A program made the translations under genes and the position numbers. Below, piece after piece: positions 26,061 to 38,060 of a stretch of 64,000 bases of DNA; within the stretch, counting starts at the first letter, position 1, and every line of letters starts with the position of its first letter. The notes under the pieces were generated by a model that made no database searches, was not told the origin of the DNA, and saw nothing but the letters and a program-made list of their open reading frames with translations. The stretch is from Mastacembelus armatus. Its lineage: Eukaryota; Chordata; Actinopteri; Synbranchiformes; Mastacembelidae. The stretch spans positions 22,562,464-22,626,463 of the forward strand of contig NC_046647.1 of the NCBI RefSeq assembly GCF_900324485.2. The letters are read 5' to 3'.

Positions 26061-27058
26061 GGTTCTGGTTGTCTTTGTGGTGGTTTTGCGTTTCTGTGGT
26101 GGTTTTGTGTCTCTTTGTGGTGGTTTTGGGTCTCTTTGTGGTGGTTTTGGGTCTCCTTGTGGTGGTTTTGGGTCTCCTTGTGGTGGTTTTGGGTCTACAG
26201 GTGGTTTTGTGTCTCTTTGTGGTGGTTTTGCGTCTCTGTGGTGGTTTTGCGTCTCTGTGGTGGTTTTGCGTCTCTGTGGTGGTTTTGTGTCTATTTGTGG
26301 TGGTTTTGGGTCTCCTTGTGGTGGTTTTGGGTCTACAGGTGGTTTTGTGTCTCTTTGTGGTGGTTTTGTGTCTCTTTGTGGTGGTTTTGTGTCTCTTTGT
26401 GGTGGTTTTGTGTCTCTTTGTGGTGGTTTTGTGTCTCTTTGTGGTTGTTATGGGTCTACAGGTGGTTTTGGGTCTCTTTGTGGTGGTTTTGTGTCTCTTT
26501 GTGGTGGTTTTGTGTCTCTTTGTGGTTGTTATGGGTCTACAGGTGGTTTTGGGTCTCTTTGTGGTGGTTTTGGGTCTCTTTGTGGTGGTTTTGTGTCTCT
26601 TTGTGGTGGTTTTGTGTCTCTTTGTGGTTGTTATGGGTCTACAGGTGGTTTTGGGTCTATTTGTGGTGGTTTTGTGTCTCTTTGTGGTGGTTTTGTGTCT
26701 CTTTGTGGTGGTTTTGTGTCTCTTTGTGGTTGTTATGGGTCTACAGGTGGTTTTGGGTCTCTTTGTGGTGGTTTTGTGTCTATTTGTGGTGGTTTTGTGT
26801 CTCTTTGTGGTGGTTTTGTGTCTCTTTGTGGTTGTTATGGGTCTACAGGTGGTTTTGGGTCTCTTTGTGGTGGTTTTGTGTCTATTTGTGGTGGTTTTGT
26901 GTCTCTTTGTGGTGGTTTTGTGTCTCTTTGTGGTTGTTATGGGTCTACAGGTGATTTTGTGTCTATTTGTGGTGGTTTTGTGTCTCTTTGTGGTGGTTTT
27001 GTGTCTCTTTGTGGTTGTTATGGGTCTACAGGTGGTTTTGTGTCTCTTTGTGGTCTTT
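26061..27058 (+). repeat. 1-kb G/T-rich minisatellite with 21-bp units and a 102-bp higher-order repeat
   Basis: The basic unit is 21 bases (TGGTTTTGTGTCTCTTTGTGG). Variant 18-base units (TATGGGTCTACAGGTGGT) recur at regular spacing, giving a higher-order period of 102 bases (4x21 + 18) that appears three to four times in a row in the right half, with shorter 81-base versions. Three 19-base units lie near 26225-26285. The plus strand is almost free of A. Because units are multiples of three, all plus-strand frames stay open across most of the array; this is not coding. The minus-strand form (ACAAAGAGACACAAAACCACC) resembles a minisatellite motif I remember as common in percomorph fish; single relatives occur near 27715 and 27880. 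Confidence 0.93.
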
Positions 27059-28441
27059 TGTCACAAAACCTGAATCACTTTTTTTAGTTATCAGTCAGAA
27101 CTCCTGTATATATGAGACTAATCGTGTTTTGAGTCGTTCTCCTCCTACTGAGTTTAATAATCAGACTTTTATGACTTTATCTGTTTTCACACATGAACCG
27201 AGCCTGAAGTCTGGACAGAAGATCACAGTGTGCTGACAGAGCCCTGGTGTTTTAGCTGTTGTTGGGTTTCCCCTTCATTACATTTATGGCTGGGGGCAAA
27301 GATCATTAAAAGTTAAATATTCTGTGGCATCGTGGGAGCTGTAGTCCATCTCCTCCACAGCGAGTTGAATTTTAAACTAGTGCAGTCCTTCACAATAAGA
27401 GCTCTATAGTAATATGAAGGAATGAGGCCCCAGTAAACTCCTTTTAGTTATTAATTTGAATCCACATTGTTTTCTGTTGGTGAGCACAGCAGCTGCAGCC
27501 GGCCTCACTACATATCCCACAATGCACGCGGAGTAATGCGTAATGCGTCGTCTGGTGTGGACGTGTTTGACAGTTATTCAAAAATGGGGAACGGGAGCCG
27601 ATAAGAGCGCTCGTTTCTGGGTCACATCCCGTCTGAAAATCACCTGCACACACTCACCGTCTCACCTGTGGGACGTCTGATTGGTCCACACGCTACAATC
27701 ACGTGTTCACACGCCACAAACACAAAACGACCACGCGAAGGAGCAAAAAGCGACCGAGTGGTCGTGAAGCGGGCAATGAACGTGGTGTTACGCCGCCCAA
27801 AGATAGGGACAAAGAGGTGAGGTCTCACTCTGACATTATTTCCTCGCAGTGTGTTCCTTTGCGCTCAATTTACATCTCCTGTAGTTGTTTTATGGTCATT
27901 TTGCGTCTCTCTGCTCACCTTGACTACATGTTGTTCCACTAAAAAACAACAATTCACTTAATACAGGATCTCTAACCTCCGTAACATCAGGCCCGGGCTG
28001 TAATCCGCCCATTACTTCTCAGTAAAAAGCCAAATAGAGAGATGTACATGTCATTTGTAGTGTGTGGATCACACACTTCCTCAGGGTGTTTAAGATCCGT
28101 GTCCGTTTAATAGTTTAACATTTATCAACGCAGGAATAAAGAAAATATGTCTTTAATGTCATTTGTGAACAATAAAGTTTAGTTTGGCAGAAATCGAACA
28201 ATCAAGATCATTCACAGCAATAGACAATAATCAGGTTTAACTAATTGTTCCTGTGTGTAAAAACTGTTTTAGTGTTCGCGTGAATTTCTTGAGGGAACCA
28301 GGCTCAAAACCAGTTCAGCCTCAAGAAGAAGAAGAATCTCTGCAGCGTGAGTCATCTCGCTCATAGACGATCTTCTGCATTTGCTGAAGGACAGCTACCG
28401 TCGAGCGACACGGGCCCGGTCAGCACGGTTCCTCCGTCGGT
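27059..28441. other. Upstream flank and promoter region of ado
   Basis: No coding exon seen. CpG-enriched DNA at about 27490-27830 (GCACGCGG, CACGTG, repeated CGACC) could be a distal promoter element. Short relatives of the neighbouring minisatellite unit are scattered here. The 5' UTR of ado probably begins shortly before 28442; no TATA box was identified. Confidence 0.4.
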
Positions 28442-29203
28442 ATGATGCCAGGTGACAGCAGCATGGCCCCCATCGTCCAGAGAATAGCTCGACAGGCTCT
28501 CGTCACCTTCAGGGCCCTGCCCCGGCTCGGCGAGGAGGCCGGGAAGTCCTTTCTGGAGAACCACGGCAAACTGAAGAGCCTGATGACGGAAGTGCGAGCG
28601 GTGGACCTGAAGCTGGTCCCGCGGAGAGGCGACGACGGTGCGCCCGGCGTCCAGCCTCCGCCCCCGGTCACCTACATGCACATCTGCGAGACGGACCAGT
28701 TCAGCATGGGGGTGTTTCTGCTGAAAAGCGGCGCCTCCATCCCCCTGCACGACCACCCGGGCATGCACGGCATCCTCAAAGTCATGTACGGAAAAGTCCG
28801 GATCACCTGCTTCGACCGGCTGGAGCGGCCGGGGGGCGGCACTCAGGGGGCGCCGCCTGCGCTGTCCCCGGGCCAGGTGAGCGCTCTGCGGCGCTCCGTG
28901 CTCCGCTCCACCGGGGAGTACACGGAGGAGAGCGGCCCCTGCGTCCTCTCCCCGGACCGGGACAACCTCCACCAGATCGACGCCGTGGACGGCCCGACAG
29001 CGTTCATGGACATCCTGGCACCACCGTACGACCCGGACGACGGCAGAGACTGCCACTATTACCGGGTTCTGACGGGAGCGGAGGTGAAACCCACAGAGCA
29101 GAACGAGCAGAGGGAGAAGGAGGTCTGGCTCATGGAGATCTCTCAGCCTCCGGAATTCTGGTGCGGTGGGGAGCCGTACCCGGGCCCGGAGGTGTCTGTC
29201 TGA
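28442..29203 (+). CDS. ado: 2-aminoethanethiol (cysteamine) dioxygenase, single exon
   Basis: One uninterrupted exon of 253 codons (human ADO 270). ADO is an iron thiol dioxygenase that oxidises cysteamine to hypotaurine and N-terminal cysteines of proteins such as RGS4/5, acting as an oxygen sensor for the Arg/N-degron route. Cupin-type iron ligands are visible: H103 and H105 in PLHDHPGMHG and H177 in DNLHQIDAV. The GRDCHYYRV segment (C204, Y206) corresponds to the Cys-Tyr pair reported to crosslink in human ADO. PYDPDDGRDCHYYRV and the C-terminal FWCGGEPYPGP are near-identical to mammals. Two ATGs are possible (28442 and 28445); human MPRDNMAS favours 28445. The intronless structure is normal for vertebrate ADO and not a sign of retroposition. 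The ORF is very GC-rich, which opens a long antisense frame with no meaning. Confidence 0.96.
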   Translation: MMPGDSSMAPIVQRIARQALVTFRALPRLGEEAGKSFLENHGKLKSLMTEVRAVDLKLVPRRGDDGAPGVQPPPPVTYMHICETDQFSMGVFLLKSGASIPLHDHPGMHGILKVMYGKVRITCFDRLERPGGGTQGAPPALSPGQVSALRRSVLRSTGEYTEESGPCVLSPDRDNLHQIDAVDGPTAFMDILAPPYDPDDGRDCHYYRVLTGAEVKPTEQNEQREKEVWLMEISQPPEFWCGGEPYPGPEVSV

Positions 29204-32200
29204 GCCATCTGACTGACCTGCAGCCTCAAAATGGCTTCCCTGCTCGGGCTGGTCTGGCTGATGCACCGCTGCAGTGACTCGGGGCCCCTGGGCTGGATGA
29301 AGGGCCACACTAAATCCTCCCCCATTCGTCCGGATCATGTGAAGCCGCTCCAGGCCCGGAGCAAACCAACCAACTCTGGGCTTAATTTATGACCAAGAAT
29401 GTACCTGTTCATGTGCAGCTGAGAAGCACATGATGATTATTTCCTCCTCTCTCTGCAGACCCACATTTCAGAAATTAGGAGCGACGTTATCTTCTCGTGG
29501 TGCAGTTTTCCCGACCCTCTGTGATCCTGGTCCTGGTTTTACCCCTTTATCTAAAATATCCCGAGACATTTCAGTCTCCAGATGTTTGTGCTGCAGCTTT
29601 TCTCTTTGCAGATCAGAGATTTTCCTGCAGAGTCTGGGATCATGTGTCCGTACACGGAGGCTGCTTCGACTCTGTTATTCAGAAACCGGTCTTTCACTTT
29701 AGGGCTTGATTTAACGCGTTAGTTTTTACTACAGTTTGTTTTCCCGTCAGTGGGCGAGACCACGCTTCACCTCAGAGGGTTAGAAAACTGAAAAGCACCA
29801 ACATTGGAGTTGTAATGGTGAGAGAGCCAGGCTAAAATAGATTGTTTTTCAGGAGAGGTGCCAAGAAATGACAGATTGATGTAGTGGAGAGTGCTAATGC
29901 TGCATTCGAGCGAAGTCGGGAAGTCTGAAGTTGCTGCAGCATTTTGGTTTCTGAGATGCCTGTCGGTAAATGTTGTAAACACAACAGAATCCCCTTTAAA
30001 TCCACGTATCGCATGACCTTTGCCCTGAAGGGAGCACTGGAAACCAGCTTGTGATATATATATATGTATTTAAAACATGCAGTTGTAGGAACAGTTGTCA
30101 TCATTTATTAAACAGCTGCTGCACGTGGGAGGCAGTGCATGTGTTCTGAAGTTATGACACTAGCTGGGAATTCCAGACTTCTGCCTGCACCTTGAATGCA
30201 GCATCAGCATCACCTGTGTCCTCACCTGAGCAGAGTTGTCTCTGGGTTTTAATCGTCTTCCTGCTTCAGGCCGTTTGACGTCGGTTCCAGTTCGAGTCTC
30301 TTTTAAAGGCTCGTGTTTTACTAAACTGTAGGTTTTTCTTGTTTTTGTGTTTAGGACTGTGCCGATTATAGACTGATGAAGTTTTATCCTCAGGATTGTG
30401 TTTGCGATTTGTTGCGACTGATGATCGAGGTGGTTTCGACGTGCAGTGAATCGACTCTGTGAGGCTCATGGAAGGAAGGATGATGATTTACAGCTCAGAC
30501 TGAAGATAAACAATCTGTTGAACAAATGCTCTGCAGCTTCAAATCAACACTAAACTCATGTTTCACTGCACGTGGGACGTTCGTTTCAAAGACGTTATGA
30601 AAAATTGATTCTTAATCTTTAAGAAGTGATGTCACGAAGTTGTGAAGTGTTGCATTTTGGGTAACTTTATGTAAAAAAAACACATAGAAAGTAGAAAACT
30701 GTCCAAAGTTGATGAGTAAAAGTGACAAACGTCGACTCTACGGGTTTTCTAATTAGGTCTTTAAATCAGCCCTGAATCAGATTGTCCTAATCCAGTCACA
30801 CCAACAGCAGCTGTATCCATGTATCTTGCTTATAACGAATGTTTTCTGTGTGATCATGTAAAACGTGCTGTTTGTTTTTGCCTAAACGTGCCTGCTTGGT
30901 TTGCTTCACAACACGATGAGCTGGTGCTGAAAGCACAAGAACTGATTCAGGAGAGCGGCTCAATTCCTGCGGCGTGTTTTAAATCAAGTTTGCAGCCTGA
31001 ACGTTTATGTGACTTCACTAAATCTTTATTTCCGAGCACCGAGGACTCATTTAGAGGGCGATGACCTCTCCATTGTTGTCCAAAAACTATTAAAAACCCA
31101 GCAGGGAGCCACACCGCTGACCTGGCTCACATGGTTCTTCCTCACCAACAATGGGAGGCCCGTCTTTTTCCAAAAACCAGCTCTGGACTCTGAGATCGGC
31201 CGTCACTGTTTACAGTCTCTGGTTCCACTGCAGCTTCTCTCTGCTCACAGCGACGACTGGAGCTGGTTTCTGGACAAAGACTTACTGGGAACCCAGAGCA
31301 GGTCTTCAGGATATGGCTGACGGCATGCTCTCTCTGATTCATCATGACCCGTGAGTCCTCAGCGTTCGCTTGTTTGCTGTGTAATGAGACCTTTATCTTC
31401 TCATTTGTGACTGGATTTGCAGATGGAAAAACATGTTCCAGCCTCAAGTTGTTTTTCAGTTTCACACTGTATGTCATAAATGATCAGGGCCCATTGTCAG
31501 ACTTAACTTATATAAACTCTTTATTATAAACAGGAGCCTTCGCTGTGTTCACGCTGTTTTCTGTTCAAACTCACAACTAAATCTGCTTCACATTAAGAGC
31601 CTCCTATTCTGTAGTCCCTTCCCTCTGTAGGCAGGCTTTTACTGTGAAAGGTCTGCAGGAAGTGTTGGTGGTAAAGTTTAGTCATGGTTCTGGCTCCGTG
31701 TTGGATTAGTTACCTCAGCTGCTGCTCAGATTTCCACGTTAGCGTGACGAGCAGCAGTTAAATGTTGTGGGAAGTGGTTAAATTTCTTGTTTATGCTGTT
31801 AACTAACCACCTGCTCACGCCACAGATGACGCTGAGACGTGTCATCCAAGGTAAAAACAATCCCACCAAACTGAGGAAACCTGGACAGAAGGCCAAAGAC
31901 AGTCTCTCTCTCTTAAAGGTACATTATGGAGCTTTAAGTAACCTGTCCACATACTTTTGGCCACTTTTCAATCCATATTTAAAGTGCTGCTGCTGTTAAA
32001 GCAGCTTAACATGTTCATCTTCAACCTTTTTAGACAGTATGTGTCAAAAAACCACCACATGGTCCATTTAGCATCTCATCATTAGCATCTCATCACATGA
32101 TCTTCGTCAGTGGGTGGAGCTTCATACATGGACACCACAGCAGGTGGAAGGTGAAACCGTTCCTGTGCAAACGCCACAAATAAAGAGCAGCAAAAACAGG

Positions 32201-33312
32201 CGGCCACAGACAAAACAAACTTTATTTACATCGACAACAAGCATCAGTCCAGCAGAACCTGGTGCTGGACTTGTTTGCATAAAGATGAAACACGAAAACA
32301 GAACTTTTATTTGTCCAGTGTCTCTTTTAGCTCACATTCATCAGGTAGAAACATACACACATATGGGCAGGTTGTGTGTGCATACACCTGCAAACATGCA
32401 CCAATAAAAAAAACCTAAGCAGAAATAAACAGATTATCAGGCTCTAGTCTCATAACATCCCAAACCAGTCCTCTCTGTTTCTAATAATCCAGGATTAAAT
32501 AGAAAAGCTTCATTTTGCTGCATCTTAATCTTCCTGTGGGTTCCTGCTTTAGCCCCCCCCTTTGTGACGTCACAGTAACACCTGGGTGCACTGGGACTAC
32601 CTGATAACTCCCCTTACGTTTCCCATATGGAGTCATACTAAACCAGTGAACTGGTTTTGAGTTTAAAGACCATTAACAAAGACTCGAAGCATCATTTTCA
32701 CTCTGTGTCCTCACAACGATGCACAACGTCAGATATAATAAACCTCTTCAAACGTGTTTTGGTATCTGTCCGCTACAGTGGAGGAGAGCACGTTGCCAAG
32801 ACTATCACCATCAAATTAGGATTTTCATGATCGAGGATTAAATTAGGTTAGGTCAAACTTTTACTGAGTTTTATGTTAAGAACATGAAGTGTGTCCTCTG
32901 ATGTCTCTGTTCTGTGTGTTTGTTTGACACCGAACCATCCAGCTGGGTTCTATGGCAGCTGACCTGCAGGATTTTGGCTTCATCTGTTCAGTATGTTTGG
33001 ATCCCTGAGAGCATGAAGGACAGACTGTGGCTCACATCTGTTGGTCTTCAACCAAAGTCTCTTTACATTTTACAGAAATCTGGGCCACAAAGTTCAGCCT
33101 GGACCACTTTCAAACGGCCTGTTAAATAATGAAGACATGACCAAACACGTGACTCGGGTCCTGGTTTTCCCTGATGTTGGAAAGATATGGCTTCCAGGAG
33201 GGTTTTTGTGAGAACAGTTTGGGCTTTAAGAGGTCAGGGCAGGGTGTGTCCACACTGCTCTGCTCTACATTTAGAAAGTTTACATTCAGCAGCCCGTGGG
33301 TCCAGGTGAGGA
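29204..33312. other. Region between the convergent ado and egr2 genes
   Basis: No further gene seen. It contains the 3' UTR of ado to the left and that of egr2 to the right. Read on the minus strand, AATAAA at 32226-32221 lies about 1.1 kb after the egr2 stop and is the best candidate poly(A) signal. No transposon was recognised. Short ATs (TATATATATATG near 30055) and a run of C near 32555 are the only simple repeats. Confidence 0.45.
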
Positions 33313-34708
<1,396 letters not shown>

Positions 34709-34835
34709 TGTCTTTGAGATGCAGTTTCAAGACGATTTAACCAAATTCTAATTCGGTTTCTGCAACACTCCCAAACATTAGGAACACCTTCCGCCTCTCA
34801 TCGCCTGTAAACAGCTCCTGGATGGTGCAGTATGG

Positions 34836-34884
34836 TTATAAAGGGGATCTCTAGGTGTCCCGCAACGTCATTTACCAAATATGG
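34836..34884 (-). promoter_or_regulatory. egr2 core promoter: TATA box and SRF CArG box
   Basis: On the minus strand, TTTATAA (34842-34836) lies about 130 bases upstream of the ATG, and CCAAATATGG at 34875-34884 is a perfect CC(A/T)6GG serum response element about 35 bases further upstream. An AACGTCA half-CRE sits close by near 34863-34869. TATA plus CArG plus CRE is the expected layout for an immediate-early EGR gene driven by SRF/Elk and CREB. A CArG-like GCTTATATGG occurs near 35179. Confidence 0.7.
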
Positions 34885-35350
34885 ACTTGGATTTTTAAAA
34901 AAAGAGGGAACTCCAGAAATAGGACTGGTGGAGCTCTCCGTGACGAAACGTGGAAAGAATTAAAATAACCCTTTCGAGCTTAAATACGAATATTCAAACT
35001 CGCAGCCTACACTTCAAGCTGAAATCTGGGTTGTTTTTTTTTTATTTCCACATTTTCCCCAAACATCAGCTTCAACCTGTTCTTCCTGTATATGATGGAA
35101 AAAAAGCTCCATCATTCGGAATTCCGGTCACTCTTTCTCCATAAATGGGTTCTCCGGTGAGGCGAGAGGATCCCTGTCTGCTTATATGGCTGGTATCCGG
35201 ATACATTGGGTTGCACCGTGTTGTCTTTGTGCCAGCTGAGCCCACACACTGACTGCACAGGAACAGATCTGTCCTGCTTTTGTCGTCCTGAGGAGACTCA
35301 CGGAACCGTTTGGTTCTGGTTGCATTTGAAGTCATTTTTGGTGAAGGTGT

Positions 35351-35467
35351 AAAGTACCAGCATCCAAATGTTACTGCAGTAAAAGTCCAAAAGTACCAGC
35401 ATCCAAATGTTACTGCAGTAAATGTCAAAAAGTACCAGCATCCAAATATACTTGAAGAATCCAAAGT
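35351..35467 (+). repeat. Three tandem 39-bp units
   Basis: Units begin at 35351, 35390 and 35429, each with AAAGTACCAGCATCCAAAT and a TACTGCAGTAAA tail that decays in the last unit. They resemble the AGTACTTTTACT-type arms of the teleost hAT-like element and abut the 58-bp array, so both arrays probably arose inside one element copy. Confidence 0.85.
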
Positions 35468-35489
35468 AAAAGTAGTCATATACTTTGCA

Positions 35490-35860
35490 TACCGCTGGGT
35501 AGCTGACGTTAACTACCTTATATACTTCTAATTTGAAGTACTTTATATACCGCTGGGTAGCTAACGGTAACTACCTTATATACTTCTAATTTGAAGTACT
35601 TTATATACCGCTGGGTAGCTAACGGTAACTACCTTATATACTTCTAATTTGAAGTACTTTCCATACTGCTGGGTAGCTGACGTTAACTACCTTATATACT
35701 TCTGATTTGAAGTACTTTATATACCGCTGGGTAGCTGACCTTAACTACCTTATATACTTCTGATTTGAAGTACTTTCCATACTGCTGGGTATCTTGGGAA
35801 TTTCCTCCCAGGGATCAATAAAGTTTGATGATCAGTCTGTATTTGGACATTTCTGTCCAA
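35490..35860 (-). repeat. 58-bp tandem array plus flank, from an internal part of a hAT-like element
   Basis: Unit starts recur exactly every 58 bases at 35490, 35548, 35606, 35664, 35722 and 35780 (five full units and a partial). Each reads TACCGCTGGGTAGC, TTAACTACCTTATATACTTC, TGAAGTACTTT. The array ends in GGGAATTTCCTCCCAGGGAT and AAAGTTTGATGATCAGTCTG. The whole right end is the reverse complement of 13160-13320, which has only one full unit, so the array grew after the two copies separated or was lost there. Confidence 0.88.
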
Positions 35861-36649
35861 TAAAATCACAGACACTGTTCAAATGTGGGAAAATGTTCTG
35901 ACTTGAAGATTTTAAAACTGAGGTTCCCAAACAAACCACAGCTCCCATTTTACAAACCACACTGGAAAGTTTCAAAGAGAAACCATCAGAATTGACGCAG
36001 CAGATCCAGACATGTTTAGGCGCCTACATTACCCAGGGTGCAACATCTGAGGGCTTAATACAATGTTTGGTACTTTTCCATTATAACCGACGTCAGTAAT
36101 TAATGAAGTAGGTGAATTTTCTGCCAATTAATAATAAAATGTGGGAAACATTTGTATTTTACTAACCACAGTCCTGTGAAAGGTAGTGCAGCTGAGAACG
36201 TCACAGAAAAGTACGAGCACCTCACATTTACACCGATTTACAGAGTAAACGTATCTATCGATCACTGCCAACATCTGGAAGCAGCTGTGTGAAACAGCGG
36301 AGCTCTGTCAGTCGTCACTGATCATATCTGGGTGACGAAGATTTTATTGATCCTTGGACTTTTCCTTCAGGCCAGGATTTCAGCTCCACGTTGGGTGGTG
36401 TTTAACGTTAAAGGCGTCAGGGGGGAATAAAGATGTGACGCTCTGATATATTTGCAGCGTAGCACCAACATGTTTCAGTGTGACGGTGTGTGAGCTGATG
36501 ATGTGCTGAGGCTGAAGCTGGAGACGCAGCGAGCGGGAGGACTGCAGCTCTCCGAGCCTTTTGAACGCCCACAGTTACAAAAATGTTGGTGTGTATTGTC
36601 GTTGTGTGACGAGCCGCCCACCCTGTGGCAGATGGGGGTTTGGTCGAGC

Positions 36650-36653
<4 letters not shown>

Positions 36654-36690
<37 letters not shown>

Positions 36691-36781
36691 ACATGCACAC
36701 CGGAGTGAACAGACTTGGAAAACACACGCACACGCTTTGGGAACACACACACTTTTGCTGCTGCTTTAACTCACAAACACT

Positions 36782-36822
<41 letters not shown>

Positions 36823-36926
36823 ACACTCTTGGTGTGTAATACATATACACACCAACGCAAACACTGTCAAACAGATACAACCACCCCCCCCTCCAATGCA
36901 CACACACAGTCTTTCTTTTTCCTCTC

Positions 36927-36960
<34 letters not shown>
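36654..36960 (+). repeat. Three closely spaced (CA)n microsatellites
   Basis: CA runs at about 36654-36682, 36784-36818 and 36929-36960, each about 30 bases, are separated by unrelated DNA that is itself rich in ACAC. They generate several meaningless His/Thr- and Cys/Val-repeat frames. Alternating purine-pyrimidine DNA of this length can adopt Z-form. They lie about 1.9 kb upstream of the egr2 promoter. Confidence 0.95.
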
Positions 36961-36964
<4 letters not shown>

Positions 36965-37105
36965 TCCGTGGGGACGGTGCCCTGCTTCCACCCTTCGCCC
37001 ACGCTCCTGCAGGCCGCCGAGGCTCTGGGGGGTTTTTGGTTTTTGTGTTTGGTGGCTGGAGGTGTCAGCCAGGGGTCCGGCGGCTCGGCAGACCCCACCA
37101 TGCCG

Positions 37106-37120
37106 ATTAATCATCTGTCA
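37106..37120. promoter_or_regulatory. Composite Pbx-Hox / Meis binding motif
   Basis: ATTAATCATCTGTCA contains TGATTAAT (Pbx-Hox, minus strand, 37112-37105 side) followed within two bases by CTGTCA (Meis/Prep TGACAG, minus strand). This adjacency is the layout of known hindbrain Hox-response enhancers. It lies about 2.3 kb upstream of the egr2 start in a GC-richer block. Function is inferred from motif and context only. Confidence 0.45.
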
Positions 37121-37854
37121 TCTGCTGTTTTTGTTAATATGGATCTTTGTCTTCATCCTCTAACGCTGCTCGGGTCGGGCCAGCCTGCTTTACCGCCTGC
37201 CACCAAAAACTGCCAAAACAACCAAACGCAGCTTTCGGTTTCCTTCTTTCTCCAGGTCGAAGGCGTCATGTGGTCGTCTGCTGTTCGAGCAGAATTCGTG
37301 ACCTCTGCACCTTCGCGTTGACCCCTCGCTCTTTTATCGTCACATTTACAGCAGCGGGAACAAAACAGCGTTTGTACCTGAATCTCCTCATGCTGAGGCT
37401 TCTCACTTTCACATTTCACAAAACCTTTTTATGAGAAGAAATCAAGTTTTACTCATATTTAAAGCTAAAGTCCAGATGTGCTAATGACTAAACAGCTGCA
37501 GCAGCCACATCAATCCACTAAGTTTCATCTTTCACTTCACATTTACATGTTTTATTAACAAGAGATTATTTGTAAATATGTTTCAATTGTTTTTCCAAAA
37601 ACTGGAAGTGAACTGAAACACCATAAATCATCTAAATTTCCTCTTCTGCTTTTCAAATGAAGACGATTCAGTTAGGATGGAAACTCTTTAAGTTTTAAGT
37701 TGAAGTTAAGACTCAGATCCTGAACGTTTGGCCCTGAGGTGAATTAAACTTGATTTAACTCATGTTGCTGGTTCAGACAAACAGATGACGCAACACAAAT
37801 CCACAGCTCTCATTAAAGCAGGAGGTGTTTTCTGGTTTTGGATCAACACACAGA

Positions 37855-38060
37855 TGAGTCAGAGGTTCAGGCGCTGAACCCGCTGATCGTCAATAGAAGC
37901 GATTGCATATTCATGGCCAATGTATTGACTGCTGAGCGGTGGATAATAGACAGACGCATCAATGAGCTCCGGGCCGCGGTGAATGGCCCCGACACCATCT
38001 CTGAGACCCAGAATGTGTCGGCGGTTACTCTGGTATCAAATGAGGGTAATTAGGTCCTCG
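37855..38060. promoter_or_regulatory. Compact CNE-like block upstream of egr2
   Basis: About 200 bases of balanced, repeat-free, CpG-containing sequence (for example GCATATTCATGGCCAATG, ATCAATGAGCTCCGGGCC) in an AT-rich setting. It stays open for 71 codons in one plus frame but has no splice-site logic, no family resemblance and no suitable early ATG. The appearance is that of a conserved non-coding enhancer. Conservation cannot be measured here. Confidence 0.35.

Noticed and set aside
26059-27236. Long open frames in all three plus frames (up to 342 codons) reading as Gly/Cys- or Val/Leu-rich repeat proteins
   Set aside because: They are products of 21-base minisatellite units with no stop codons; all frames are equally open and no gene structure surrounds them.
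28442-29203. ado as a recent retrogene because it lacks introns
   Set aside because: Vertebrate ADO is normally a single-exon gene, and the locus order with znf365 and egr2 is conserved.
28361-29338. 325-codon open frame antisense to ado
   Set aside because: It mirrors a GC-rich real coding exon; no splice sites, promoter or family resemblance.
36417-37114. His/Thr- or Cys/Val-repeat open frames around the CA arrays
   Set aside because: Translation of CA/TG microsatellites; not coding.
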